DNA of 64,000 bases from Cystobacter fuscus DSM 2262 (GTDB lineage Bacteria; Myxococcota; Myxococcia; Myxococcales; Myxococcaceae): assembly GCF_000335475.2 (NCBI RefSeq), contig NZ_ANAH02000066.1, forward strand, positions 62,001-126,000. Direction: 5' to 3'. Under the pieces are notes generated by a model. That model ran no database searches. It was not told the origin of the DNA and saw nothing but the letters and a program-made list of their open reading frames with translations. Position numbers and translations under genes: made by a program. Position 1 is the stretch's first letter, and the number at the start of each line of letters is the position of its first letter. This document shows positions 17,517 through 27,608 of this stretch, one piece after another.

Positions 17517-19616
17517 TGAAACAGCACCTCCACTCCTGGAACTTCACCTTGGACTTTGTTCAAGGCCAGATCCATTTCTGCTACATCCTTTATCATCAGG
17601 GCACCACCTTCATAGACAAGGCGAACCCTTGAAACTGGTACCTGGCTGCTCTCGCGCAGAAGGGGCCGCAGGGAGTCCCGGCGGATGTCCACCGTCTCAC
17701 CGTATTTCCGCAGGGCCTCTCTCGCGTCCTCCATCATCTGTGCTTCCAGTGCCTTTCCTTTCAACCGTGACAGATCGCGGCTCTTGAAACTCAAGGTCTC
17801 GACGCGAGGCGGACCCTTGGTGAACAGTCCCTCCTCGATGATGAGCACGTCCGCGAAGCGCAGGCCGGTATCCACCTTTCTCACTCCGACGTACCGCTCG
17901 ACGCGAGGCGTGTCAAAGTCCCCGAGGAAGCGACGCTCCGCCCGAGGCAGCTTCGCGTCGGCCCGCAGCAACGTCACCATGAGGCGCTCGAAGGCGAGCC
18001 CCCGGGCGAACCACCCCCGCATCTCCTCGTAGGGCGCCCAGCGCAAAGGCCCTTCGAGTGCCGTGCCTTGTTTGATTTCCCCGAGGCGCTTCTCGTAATA
18101 GGCGACGTACTCGGGCCAACGCGGGTGACTTTCGGCTCCAGGTGGTGGAGCCTCCACGGAGGGACGTTGCTTCTCCAGTTCCGCCACGGTCGTGGGCAGG
18201 CGTGGGCCCGTGGACTCGAGTTCCACCGCCGTGAGCTTGGCCTCCAGCACCTCCCGGGTTGATGCCCGCCTGCTCGTCCAACAGCGAGAGCAGGCTTCCC
18301 GGTCGTGGTGGGACCCCGGCCGTCTTCGTGGGAGGGAGGGCAGCCTCCGCTCCCCTCCTTGGGGACGAGGAGCCTGTAGCCCCCGGTCGGGCTCTGGCCA
18401 TCATCGCCTGGGCCCTGGCCACGTTTCCCCCGGACTCGTGCAGTACCAGGGCGGCGTCCACTCCTCCCTCGGCCACGAAGCGGCCCGCTTCCCGGCTGGC
18501 CTGGATGTTCCGAGCCAGCTCTCGCAGGCCCTCCACGCCCAGCCGGGCCTCCAACTGTCGTGCCTTCTCCTTGAGCGCTGTCAGGCGCGGCTCCACCAGC
18601 CCCAGCCCTCGTGCTCCTCTGCCTCCGGCATACAGGGCTCCCAACAGCATCGCGGGCGCCAACTCGCGTGTGGCCTGCTCGTACTGTCCCTGGGACAGCG
18701 AGGCGAGGCCCGCACTTGTTCCGGCGACCAGGTAGTAGAAGCCCAGTGGCACGCCGAAGGTCATCGCGTCGAAGCTGCCCACCGCCACGCTGCCCGGGGC
18801 GAAGTGCCTCCAGGCCAGGGCATGCTCCCTCTCGTGCAGCGCCTCCCGGTAGGGCGGCGGCAACTGCTCCCGTCGCGCGGACATCTCCATGAACCGCAGG
18901 CCATCCATCGTCTGGCTGGTGGCGAGGGCATCCCGGGCGGCGCGGCCCAGGCCCCGCAGCACGTCACCGGCTTGCTCGGCCCGATCCGGATAGGCCGACA
19001 GCGGCAGTCCTCGCCGCTCCAGTTCCTCGCGTACCCGGGGCATGCGCCCCAGCGTCGGCCCCAATTGCTTGTCGCGGGCCAACAGGCGCAACACCGCGTC
19101 CACCTCGTCGTCATGGGCCGAGTGCAGGACGAACAGGGCGAAGACCTCGGCGTACACGAGGCCATGGCGCTCGGTGGTGTCGAGGAGGAAGGCGGCGCGC
19201 TTGCGGTTGAGGATTCCGACCGCGTCCTCGCGCACGGGCCCCAGGGCACCGAGGCGCACGGCGCGCCAGTCATCCAATGCCTCCACCAACCGGGGCATGT
19301 CCACCCGCTGCTGCAACGCGATGTACTCAGCGGGTGAGGAACACGTCAGGAAAGGGGCCAGCAGCGCCTCGGCATCCCCGGAGGACAGGTCGGGCCAACC
19401 CGCGGGTACGGCCACTCCCCCACAGGAGAGCGCCTCCCCCTGGGGGAAAAAACCGCCGGAGCCTCCCGTGGCGTCTCCGAGGTTGGGCGAACCGACGCCG
19501 CTCTTCGAACTCCCGAGCGGGGCACTCGTGGCGCAACCCGCGAGGAGCACGAGCGTGGTGGCCACGGCCAGGAACGCCGGACCAACTCTTCGCACAGTGA
19601 CAGGGCTCATTCCCAT
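17513..19616 (-). pseudogene. Lipoprotein toxin-like gene, frame-shifted (paralogue B)
   Basis: Homologous along its length to the intact gene at 3633-5708. The N-terminal part begins at ATG 19616 (alternative ATG 19610) with lipobox LLAGC (Cys28) and the conserved TFGVPLGFYYL segment, and reads well to about 18255. The frame then changes: up to there it encodes LLSLLDEQAGINP; the homology resumes as REVLEAKLTAVELESTGPRLP in the next frame and runs to 17513. One extra C in the CCCGGG at about 18255 would restore a single frame. The C-terminal nuclease-like domain (RRFLGDFD, FADVLIIEEG, ETLSFKSRD) is therefore cut off from the secretion signal. Could be a real pseudogene, programmed frameshift or sequencing error. 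Confidence 0.75.
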
Positions 19617-19645
19617 GTCGTGGGTGTGCTCGGCGGACGAGCGAC

Positions 19646-20020
19646 TCAGAAGGAGCAGACGGAGTCGGGGCCGCAGTAGCCGATCCGCCCGTTGCACTCG
19701 CAGTCCAGATCCTCGGAGCAGAACCGCGCGGGGCAGATTGGACCGCCGCCCCCGCCCCCACCACCCGTGCCGTAGGTGTAGTGGCAGGTGTTGTCGATAC
19801 ACGCCGCCGTGCGCGCGCTCGAGCACGAGAACGCGCACTCCTCATCGGTCTCGCACAGGCGCGCCAGACAGATGAACCCCTGCGCGTCCTGCTCCTGGCT
19901 CAGAGAGGCGTTGGCGGGGGCGCTGTTGTCACAGAGGGCGATGGGCTCGGCGAACGCGGCGGGGGACAGGGTCACGACGAGTGCGGCGAGGAAGGACAGG
20001 CAGCGACGGACGGACATCAT
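19646..20020 (-). CDS. Small secreted cysteine-rich protein
   Basis: A 124-residue protein with a type I signal peptide (LAALVVTLSPAAFA, cut before EP). The mature part holds 13 cysteines in CxxxxC and CxC arrangements (for example CETDEEC, DCEC) and a run of eight glycines, so it is probably disulfide-rich and extracytoplasmic. No family recognised beyond general myxobacterial Cys-rich secreted proteins. Its stop lies only 29 bp upstream of the lipoprotein toxin-like gene on the same strand, so the two may be co-transcribed and it may be a helper. A second ATG three bases in (20017) is equally possible. Confidence 0.7.
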   Translation of the reverse strand: MMSVRRCLSFLAALVVTLSPAAFAEPIALCDNSAPANASLSQEQDAQGFICLARLCETDEECAFSCSSARTAACIDNTCHYTYGTGGGGGGGGPICPARFCSEDLDCECNGRIGYCGPDSVCSF

Positions 20021-20162
20021 GGGGGCGACCTCCAGGGGGAAGGCATGTCACGCCCGGTCATGGGCGCTGGGGGAGCATACGCACCCGGAGTGTTCTCGCA
20101 CCAGGAGTCCGCCTGGTTCCGCGAGAAGGCTCACGCGAGGGCAAATTGGAGAGCCCATTCCA

Positions 20163-20915
20163 TCAAGGCTTGGCGGATTGCGGCAGCCGCTGGGGCCTGG
20201 CGACGGGCAGGTAGCACTTGCCCTGGTACTCGGCCTGATCACTGAAGCAGGGAGGCTTCTGCTCCAATGCCACCCAGCACCCGCCCTTGATTTCCACCGC
20301 GCCCTTGTTGGTCTTGCAGGGGGGCACCGCCTGATTGCGGAAGGGTTTGGCGGGCAGGGGGTAGGTGAGGGCCACCGGGTCCGATGCATCGAGGTCGACG
20401 AGGGCCGAGGCGTCCTCTTGCGTGAAGGCTTCGGGTGTCTCCTCCGCGGGAGCGGAGAGACTCGTCAGGAGCCAGAAGCCCAGACCCAGCGAGAGGCCCA
20501 TCCAGTTCGTGGCGGGGTGTCCCGTGCTCCGGCGTGAGGTGGGAGGAGTCAGCGACAAGCCCGAGGCGAGATGCGCCCGGAGCCGAGGATTGTCTTCCAC
20601 GCGCGTGAAGGCGGCGGTGGTGAGCACGAGCATGTCCGCCAACTCCGATACGGGGACGGACGCGGGGGCCTCGTCCACTCTCAGCGTCACCGAGGCCGGA
20701 TGCGGCTCGCACAAGAGGGACACCCGCCAGGACCCCTCGGGTTGCCATTCCACGCGAGCCGTGGGCAGCAGTTGCAGGGCTGGGCTGCCTGTCTCCACGT
20801 CCCATGCGTCATGGAGTCGGCCCAGGCCGGGCCCCACCTCTTCATAGGCCGCACCCCGCTCGAACGGCCCCCACCCGCTGCGCTTCCCACTCTTGTCGTT
20901 CGCCACGTGCGCCAT
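20163..20915 (-). CDS. Hypothetical protein with one transmembrane segment and a Cys-containing C-terminal domain
   Basis: About 250 residues. A soluble N-terminal domain contains beta-rich sequence (ARVEWQPEGSWRVSLLCEP) and LADMLVLTTAAFTRVEDNPRLR; one hydrophobic helix follows (WMGLSLGLGFWLLTSL, ~135-150), then a segment ending in PPCKTNKGAVEIKGGCWVAL and CFSDQAEYQGKCYLPV with four cysteines, probably periplasmic. I have seen this Cys-containing tail on myxobacterial proteins encoded near Ser/Thr kinases, but give no function. Start uncertain: ATG 20915 is used; a TTG at 20960 is the alternative and neither has a good Shine-Dalgarno. Confidence 0.65.
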   Translation of the reverse strand: MAHVANDKSGKRSGWGPFERGAAYEEVGPGLGRLHDAWDVETGSPALQLLPTARVEWQPEGSWRVSLLCEPHPASVTLRVDEAPASVPVSELADMLVLTTAAFTRVEDNPRLRAHLASGLSLTPPTSRRSTGHPATNWMGLSLGLGFWLLTSLSAPAEETPEAFTQEDASALVDLDASDPVALTYPLPAKPFRNQAVPPCKTNKGAVEIKGGCWVALEQKPPCFSDQAEYQGKCYLPVARPQRLPQSAKP

Positions 20916-21066
20916 CTCCGAATCAGCGCTCAGCGGAACGGATTTGACCCAACAAGTCAAGATGAATGGCAGGCCCTGTAGGGTGGTGCCTGGCTCTCTT
21001 CGGACGGAGATGCACCTCGAGGCGCCGCCAGGCCGATCTGGTCGCCTCCCACCTGGGTTGACAGTG

Positions 21067-22113
21067 ATGCGCGTGCCCCGGGACGATACCGCCAGACCGC
21101 ATGGCCCCCTCTGGCCAGTGCCGCTCTGGATGGGAATGAAGATCTGGAAGCATTCGCGCCTGGACGCGGCCCTGTTGGCGCTGAGCCTCGCCCAGGCGGC
21201 GACGATGTTCGCGCTGGCGGCGGCCTGGGATGGGTCCTCCTGGCCCTGGCGGCTGGGGGGGGCGTGCCTCCTGGTGCTGATGGTGACTTACAACTTCATC
21301 GTCATCTCGCACCTCTTCATGCACGTGCCCTGGTTCGAGTCGCGGTGGCTCAACGCGCTGGCGTCGGCGCTCAACTCGCTCATCATCGGCCAGTCGTTGC
21401 AGCGCCATCAGTTGTTCCACGTGCGCAACCACCACCGCTACAACAACGATCGGAAGGACGCGGACGGGAAGACGAAGGATCTGACCTCCACCTTCCAGAA
21501 GGGCGAGCACGGAGATCACGACGGCCTCTTCCATTATGTCCTCGGCGGAGCGCTCTCCATGTTGGGCACCACCGCACGGGGGTTGCTTTCGAGCACTCGG
21601 TTGTGGCGGGTGGGCGAGCACGAGCGGGAGCTGCTCGAACTGGTGACGAAGGAGCCGTCCCGGCGCGGGCAGGAGCTGCGCCAGGTGCGGCGGGATCGCC
21701 TGGCGCACTTCGCCGGGGTGTGCGTCTTCCTGGCTCTGTCGTGGCGCTGGACGCTCTGCTGCTACCTGCCGGCCCTCTTCCTGGCACTCGTGCTGGTGAA
21801 CCTGCAGAACTACTTCGAGCACTTTGGCGCGGTCCCCGAGAGCCGTTATTCGGACTCGGTGAGCTACTACGGCCGAATCTACAACCTGCTCGCCTTCAAC
21901 GACGGCTATCACCAGGAGCACCACCTGCGGCCACAGGCGCACTGGAGTCTCCTGCCCGAGGTGCGGCGTGAGCTCTCCGCCCAACTGGAGGGCGCCGAGC
22001 GCGTCATCTCGCCGGTGCCCGCCTTGCTGGGCTTCCTGCACCGCGACCGGCCCCTGCTGCACCGTCGCTCGGGCGGGCGCCCCATCCCAGATTTTAGCAG
22101 CCAGATGTCCTGA
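21067..22113 (+). CDS. Membrane fatty-acid desaturase family protein
   Basis: A 348-residue integral membrane protein. Histidine boxes for the di-iron centre are visible: HLFMH (~82-86), HVRNHHRYNN (~118) and HQEHH (~285), with TM segments between them. The family (FA_desaturase) introduces double bonds or hydroxyls into acyl chains or carotenoids using O2. The pattern HQLFHVRNHHRYNND is seen in bacterial desaturases of unassigned specificity. ATG 21067 is chosen; the next ATG at 21136 is also possible. Flanks give no pathway clue. Convergent with the DUF457 gene. Confidence 0.88.
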   Translation: MRVPRDDTARPHGPLWPVPLWMGMKIWKHSRLDAALLALSLAQAATMFALAAAWDGSSWPWRLGGACLLVLMVTYNFIVISHLFMHVPWFESRWLNALASALNSLIIGQSLQRHQLFHVRNHHRYNNDRKDADGKTKDLTSTFQKGEHGDHDGLFHYVLGGALSMLGTTARGLLSSTRLWRVGEHERELLELVTKEPSRRGQELRQVRRDRLAHFAGVCVFLALSWRWTLCCYLPALFLALVLVNLQNYFEHFGAVPESRYSDSVSYYGRIYNLLAFNDGYHQEHHLRPQAHWSLLPEVRRELSAQLEGAERVISPVPALLGFLHRDRPLLHRRSGGRPIPDFSSQMS

Positions 22114-22174
22114 CGGAGGAGTACGCCACCTCGGAGCATGCCCTCCTCCAGGCGCTGGTGAAGCAGGGGCGGGT

Positions 22175-22714
22175 TCAGCTCTTCTCCATCGAAGTGGAGA
22201 CCGCCCGGCGGCGTGGCCAGAGGGCATAGCCCCAGAAGGGGAGGAAGAGCAGCAGCTCCACCATCACCACGTAGCCGCCTCGCGAGGAGAGCATGCCCGC
22301 CCCGATGGGGGCCACGGGGATGGGCCGCATGGGCAGGAAGTAGCGGGCGGTGGTGAAGGGCCACAGGAGCGCCGCGCCCAGGCCCCCGGTGGTCATCGCG
22401 TCCAGCAGGCCATGGCTGCCCACGGCCACGAAGGCGAGCAGCCCCGCCTCGACCGCGGGCCCTCGCGCCACCCGCGTCCCCACCGCCACCCCGAGCGACA
22501 CCAGCACCGCGAGCACGAGCGAGTGCGAGGCGCCGCGATGTCCCCACTCGGCCGCGTAGGGAATGCCCAGCTTGAAGGCGACGACGTCCGCGTCCGGCAG
22601 CATGGCCAGCGCGGCCAGTGCCACCATGGCGGCCGCCCGCCTCCGGGGTGATGCCGTCCTTCCGCCCAGGCGCCCGAGCGCCAGTCCCACCGCGATGTGT
22701 CCGAAGCTCGCCAT
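22175..22714 (-). CDS. YdjM/DUF457-type inner-membrane metal-dependent hydrolase-like protein
   Basis: A 179-residue protein with four or five TM helices. Family hallmarks are HIAVGLALGRLGG at the start, MLPDADVV (Asp pair), HRGASHSLVLAV (His-Arg-Gly-x-x-His) and SHGLLDAMT. This is the YdjM/DUF457 group, labelled as metal-dependent hydrolases because of the conserved His/Asp residues; no substrate is known. Upstream intergenic space to the next gene on this strand is 100 bp. Confidence 0.85.
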   Translation of the reverse strand: MASFGHIAVGLALGRLGGRTASPRRRAAAMVALAALAMLPDADVVAFKLGIPYAAEWGHRGASHSLVLAVLVSLGVAVGTRVARGPAVEAGLLAFVAVGSHGLLDAMTTGGLGAALLWPFTTARYFLPMRPIPVAPIGAGMLSSRGGYVVMVELLLFLPFWGYALWPRRRAVSTSMEKS

Positions 22715-22814
22715 GTGCTTTCCGGCGAGAGTCTAGCTTCACCGCACCGGGAGACGCACGGTTCCTGTCCGGCGGGCACGCGAGGCCTTGGGGTGGGGGC
22801 AGCCCCGTCGCCGC

Positions 22815-22949
22815 TCAGACCCGGGCCTGCTTCAGGCGGCGCTCGATCTCGTCCGCGGCGAGCACCTCGGCCCCCTCCTTGCTCGCGCGCGTCCCCAGCA
22901 CCCGGGCCCGCTCGAGCACGTCCGCCGGGAACGAGCCGCGCGCGTCCAC
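22815..22949 (-). pseudogene. Possible 3' remnant of a coding gene
   Basis: A short stretch reading VDARGSFPADVLERARVLG and ending ADEIERRLKQARV then stop has the composition and helix pattern of real protein. Only a GTG (22949) or CTG (22964) could start it, with no ribosome site, and the frame upstream overlaps the 3' end of the lipoprotein gene. It is either a ~44-residue small protein or the tail of a lost gene. No family recognised. Confidence 0.3.
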
Positions 22950-22981
22950 GGTGTTGCGGTGCAGGATGCCCCGATTGCTGC

Positions 22982-24265
22982 TCAGTCCACGGCGGCCTGA
23001 TCCACGAAGAACACCACACGTCCGCCCGTGGCCGGGTTCGTCACGCCGCTGACGCCCTCGGTGACCGTCCACAGGTTGGTGCCGCTGCCCGTGGCGTGCA
23101 TGCCCTCGGGCATCCGCGCCCACTGGGAGCTGCCGGACAGGTACGCCTTGCGCGAGGCGCTCGTGGACACCTTGAAGAGCGCGCCGCCGTAGCGCGTGGA
23201 GCTCAGCCAGTACGAGGTGGTGGCCGTCGAAGTCATCAGGGGGGCCACGCCCTGCACGTTCGGCTCGTTCATGATCCAGGCACGCTCGGGCACCACCGCG
23301 CCGCTCACCGCCACGAGCCGGTTCGTGGAGGTGTTCAGGGGCCAGCGGTAGAGCCGCCCGCCAAGCCCCGGGGTGGAGCCGTCATACGGGCACTGCGCGT
23401 CGCCGCTGTTGCAGTACTCGCCCGAGAGCACCGCGCTCGTGCCACCGCGTGTGTCCTTGCCGAGGAAGGAGAACTTGGGCCGGCAGGGGCTCGCGATGGC
23501 CGAGGGCACGGTGTACGCGCTCACCTGCGGCAGCACGTACTTGTACCCGTACGCGCACCAGACCGAGCCCACCTTGCCCACCTGGGTCTCGCACGTGGTG
23601 CTGGTGTCCACCTGGCGGAGCTGCGTGAGGTCGAACACGCGCAGGCCGTCCGAGGTGTCGGCCATGTAGAGGTAGTTGCCGAACCAGGCGAGCCCGCCGC
23701 CATGCTCGTTGACGGTGGTGAACTGGCCCGCGCCTGTGGGCCGGACGAGCAGCACGTGCCGGTAGTTGACCGTGCTGCCCGACATGTTCGAGATGTCCGC
23801 CACGGACAGGCGCACGCCCTTGTCCGGGCTGCTCGGCGCGTAGTGCCAGGAGACGATGGCGACATTCGTGTCACCGGAGACGCCCGCCGTCAGGGCCTGG
23901 GGAATCCAGTCGGTGGTGGCCATGTCGCCGTCGTTCCAGCGGAAGCCGCCCTTGTAACCCGTGGCGGGGGGATGGGTGCTCGCGGTGAGCACGGGACCCG
24001 CGCGGTTGAGATCGCCCAGGAGGGCCGGCAGCCCCAGCGCGGGGCCCACGTCCGCCATGTTCGCGACGGAGCTCGTCCAGGTGTTCTGATCCACCAGCCG
24101 CAGACAGCTCGCGTCGTGGGCCGTGAGCGGCGCGCCCTCGGTGAGGGGTCGTGCCTGCGATTCCAGGGCGGTCTCGCTTCTGGCCTCCACGTCCGGAGCG
24201 GGGCCGCACCCGCCAAGACACGTCGCGATGAACAGACTCCACGCCACCGGGTCTCGTCCGAACAC
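22982..24265 (-). CDS. Secreted lipoprotein of unknown function, beta-propeller-like
   Basis: A 427-residue protein. GTG 24265 is preferred over GTG 24271 because a perfect AGGAGGTGA Shine-Dalgarno covers the earlier one and leaves correct spacing to the later. Signal peptide ends LGGC (lipobox). The mature part is beta-rich, with YRHVLLVRPTGAGQ, NYLYMADTSDGLRVFDL and RLYRWPLNTSTNRL resembling propeller blades, and several Cys pairs. Similar secreted proteins occur in actinobacteria and myxobacteria without known function. Isolated gene; ChrA lies 131 bp upstream on the same strand. Confidence 0.75.
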   Translation of the reverse strand: MFGRDPVAWSLFIATCLGGCGPAPDVEARSETALESQARPLTEGAPLTAHDASCLRLVDQNTWTSSVANMADVGPALGLPALLGDLNRAGPVLTASTHPPATGYKGGFRWNDGDMATTDWIPQALTAGVSGDTNVAIVSWHYAPSSPDKGVRLSVADISNMSGSTVNYRHVLLVRPTGAGQFTTVNEHGGGLAWFGNYLYMADTSDGLRVFDLTQLRQVDTSTTCETQVGKVGSVWCAYGYKYVLPQVSAYTVPSAIASPCRPKFSFLGKDTRGGTSAVLSGEYCNSGDAQCPYDGSTPGLGGRLYRWPLNTSTNRLVAVSGAVVPERAWIMNEPNVQGVAPLMTSTATTSYWLSSTRYGGALFKVSTSASRKAYLSGSSQWARMPEGMHATGSGTNLWTVTEGVSGVTNPATGGRVVFFVDQAAVD

Positions 24266-24396
24266 AGTCACCTCCTGAAAAACAATGAGGACTCGATTTT
24301 CCGGTTTGTGTCAAGGAAAGGCAACACGCGTCTCGCTCCGAGGATTCGCACCGGGCTCATCCATTGCCAGTCGGGCCTGGGTGCCTGCCCTCCTGA

Positions 24397-25564
<1,168 letters not shown>

Positions 25565-25572
<8 letters not shown>

Positions 25573-26023
25573 GCGGGGCTCCGTGCCGCTGCCATAGCCA
25601 CGCGTCCAACGAGCTGGGGCCCGCGCCCACCCACAGCAGGAAGAGGGCGCCGAGGACCATGGACACGTCCGTGCGCGACTCGTGCGCCATCTTCCAGAAG
25701 CCGCTCGCCAGCAGGATGGGCACCTTGGTGGTGGTCAGCGCCACCCCCATGACGATGAGCAGTGGAATGCTGGCCAGGCGCGTCACCAGCCCCAGGAGTA
25801 CCAGGGTGCCGCACACGATCTCCACTCCACCGACGAAGGGGCCCAGCAGTTCGGGGGCGGGGAGGCCGATCTTCGCGAACCTGCCGACCCCCACCTCGGC
25901 GGGGAAGAGGAACTTCTGGAGCCCCTCGGAGAGGAAGACACCGCCGACCATCAGGCGGATGAGGAGCGTGGCGGCGGGGGCCTCGGTGGCGAGGAGGCGT
26001 GACTTGAGGGCGGGAGGACTCAT
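25565..26023 (-). CDS. DoxX family membrane protein
   Basis: A 152-residue protein with four TM helices. LIRLMVGGVFLSEGLQKFLFP, FAKIGLPAPELLGPFVGGVEIVCGTLVLLGL and FLLWVGAG match DoxX/SURF4-like membrane proteins. Bacterial members are linked to thiol and redox stress but their activity is mostly unknown. It is upstream of and overlaps chrA, which suggests a shared stress-response operon; that link is inference. Confidence 0.88.
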
Positions 26024-26043
26024 AGCCGGGGCATCACGCCATA

Positions 26044-27132
26044 TCAGAGGCGCTGTGTCTGGCCCGTGCGAGCCGCTTCGAGGATCGCCTCGATCATCTT
26101 GTGGCGCACCACGGCGTCATCGAAGCTCGGGACCGAGCCGGGGTCTTGCGCGAACTGGGCGTAGGCTTGAGCCACGTTGAAGGCGCTTCCCTGGGGGGCG
26201 CCAGGGGCCGCGAAGTAACGCTCGGGGATGGAGAGGGGGCCGAACTTCTCCTTCCCGTTGCCTCCCGAGAGCGACAGGTCCGTCATCTGCAGATGGCCCG
26301 AACTCCCAGTGAACACGAGGTCTCCCTCGGTGCCGTTGATTTCCCAGAGCAGGTTCGTGCCGCGCGAGGTTCCACCCCGGTAATGGATGGAGGCGACCGC
26401 CCCCGTGGTGAGCACCCCGGAGACGGCGACCTGATCGGGCGAGGTCTGGGGGCGGGTCTCGTTCGTTCCCATCACCGGTACCGCCGGACGGCGGGTGGCC
26501 AGCGTCGCGCTCACCTCCCGGAACTCACCCAGACACCAGCAGAGCGCGTCGACCGTGTGCCCGAAGGGGATGGTGAGGAGGGTCGCTCCGTTGCGCGCGT
26601 CGAGCAGGTAGAGACTGGAGGGGTCGATGATGCCTCCCCAGGCGAGCCCCGACCCCACGAGGCTCGTGGACAGGACCTCGCCCACGAAGCCGCTGGAGAC
26701 CAGGTCACGGACATACCGCACGGCCGGTGAGGCACGGGCCTGGAGGCCCACGATGGCCCGGACGCCGCGTGCGCGGGCGAGCGCCGCCAGGGCCTCGGCT
26801 TCGGCGAGCCCGTTGCCGAGCGGCCACTCGCAGTAGACGTCCTTGCCCGCCTCGAGCGCCGTCGTCACCAGTTCGCGGTGCTGGGGCACCTTGACGGAGA
26901 CGACGACCAGGTCGACCTCCGGGCGCGCCACGAGCTCTTCGGCGTTGTCGAACGCCAGCGGCACGCCGAACTGGCGCGAGGCGGCCTGCGCGGACTCCCG
27001 CCGGCTGGTGCTCAACGCCCGGATTTCATAGGCGGGGAGGGCGCGCAAGGCGGGGATATGCGCGCTCGCCGCCCAGCCGCGCTCGGGGCTCGCGCCGATG
27101 ATGCCCACGCCCATTCGTCTTGTCTTCGTCAT
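26044..27132 (-). CDS. Gfo/Idh/MocA family oxidoreductase (Gal80-like subgroup)
   Basis: A 362-residue NAD(P)-dependent dehydrogenase-like protein. The N-terminal Rossmann part is VGIIGASPERGWAASAHIPAL with ALEAGKDVYCEWPLG; the usual EKP is EWP, which is typical of Gal80-like members and removes the Lys thought to act in catalysis. The C-terminal alpha/beta domain includes FGHTVDALCWCLGEF. It may be a sugar dehydrogenase or a catalytically weak sensor. ATG 27132 fits the family N-terminus; an in-frame ATG at 27174 lacks a Shine-Dalgarno. Starts 20 bp upstream of nothing else on this strand; no operon partner. Confidence 0.85.
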   Translation of the reverse strand: MTKTRRMGVGIIGASPERGWAASAHIPALRALPAYEIRALSTSRRESAQAASRQFGVPLAFDNAEELVARPEVDLVVVSVKVPQHRELVTTALEAGKDVYCEWPLGNGLAEAEALAALARARGVRAIVGLQARASPAVRYVRDLVSSGFVGEVLSTSLVGSGLAWGGIIDPSSLYLLDARNGATLLTIPFGHTVDALCWCLGEFREVSATLATRRPAVPVMGTNETRPQTSPDQVAVSGVLTTGAVASIHYRGGTSRGTNLLWEINGTEGDLVFTGSSGHLQMTDLSLSGGNGKEKFGPLSIPERYFAAPGAPQGSAFNVAQAYAQFAQDPGSVPSFDDAVVRHKMIEAILEAARTGQTQRL

Positions 27133-27302
27133 GGTTTCCGTCTCTGGTCGGGTGAGGAAGTTCGAGTGAATCATCCGGGGGAGGGGCTCGCCGGGGTTGG
27201 CCCGGACGGACCGCGACCGTCGAGAATCGGTCAGAGCGCTTCCGGGCGAGCCGGGACTCCGCCCGAGAGCGCCCTGTCCTCGCGGGGGACGACGCGACGG
27301 CG

Positions 27303-27330
27303 TTGCATCCGAGGTGCGGCCTGCGATAAA
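27303..27330 (+). promoter_or_regulatory. Sigma70-type promoter for the tRNA gene
   Basis: TTGCAT (27303-27308), 16-nt spacer, GATAAA (27325-27330), ending 14 nt before the mature tRNA 5' end, which fits a short leader. Confidence 0.55.
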
Positions 27331-27344
27331 CCCCGTCCGCCCAC

Positions 27345-27418
27345 GGTCCCGTAGCTCAGTTGGATAGAGCGGCGGTTTCCTAAACCGCAGGCCACTGGTT
27401 CGATTCCAGTCGGGGCCA
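27345..27418 (+). tRNA. tRNA-Arg (anticodon CCT)
   Basis: A complete cloverleaf can be folded: acceptor GGTCCCG / CGGGGCC with one G-U pair, D-arm GCTC...GAGC, anticodon stem GCGGT / ACCGC with loop TTCCTAA (anticodon CCT, 27379-27381), T-arm ACTGG-TTCGATT-CCAGT, discriminator A at 27418. It decodes AGG, a rare codon in such high-GC genomes. CCA is not encoded. The gene is isolated, with its own promoter and terminator. Confidence 0.97.
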
Positions 27419-27420
27419 CT

Positions 27421-27458
27421 CGCCCTGCTTCCCAAGTCCCCGGAAGCAGGGCGTTTTT
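27421..27458 (+). terminator. Rho-independent terminator of the tRNA gene
   Basis: 12-bp perfect stem CGCCCTGCTTCC / GGAAGCAGGGCG, 9-nt loop, then TTTTT (27454-27458), starting 2 nt after the tRNA. Confidence 0.92.
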
Positions 27459-27608
27459 CTGTCCGGCGGCGTCCAGCGGCGGTCAGGAACGTTGGGTTGT
27501 TGGCTCCATCGTTCAGAAGAGCGGGAGTTCGCCTGGCTGGCCGGCCATGAGCCCCTGACACTCTCCTCGCGGCTGGCCCCAGCCCGCCAGGAGGCTTATC
27601 CACAAGGT

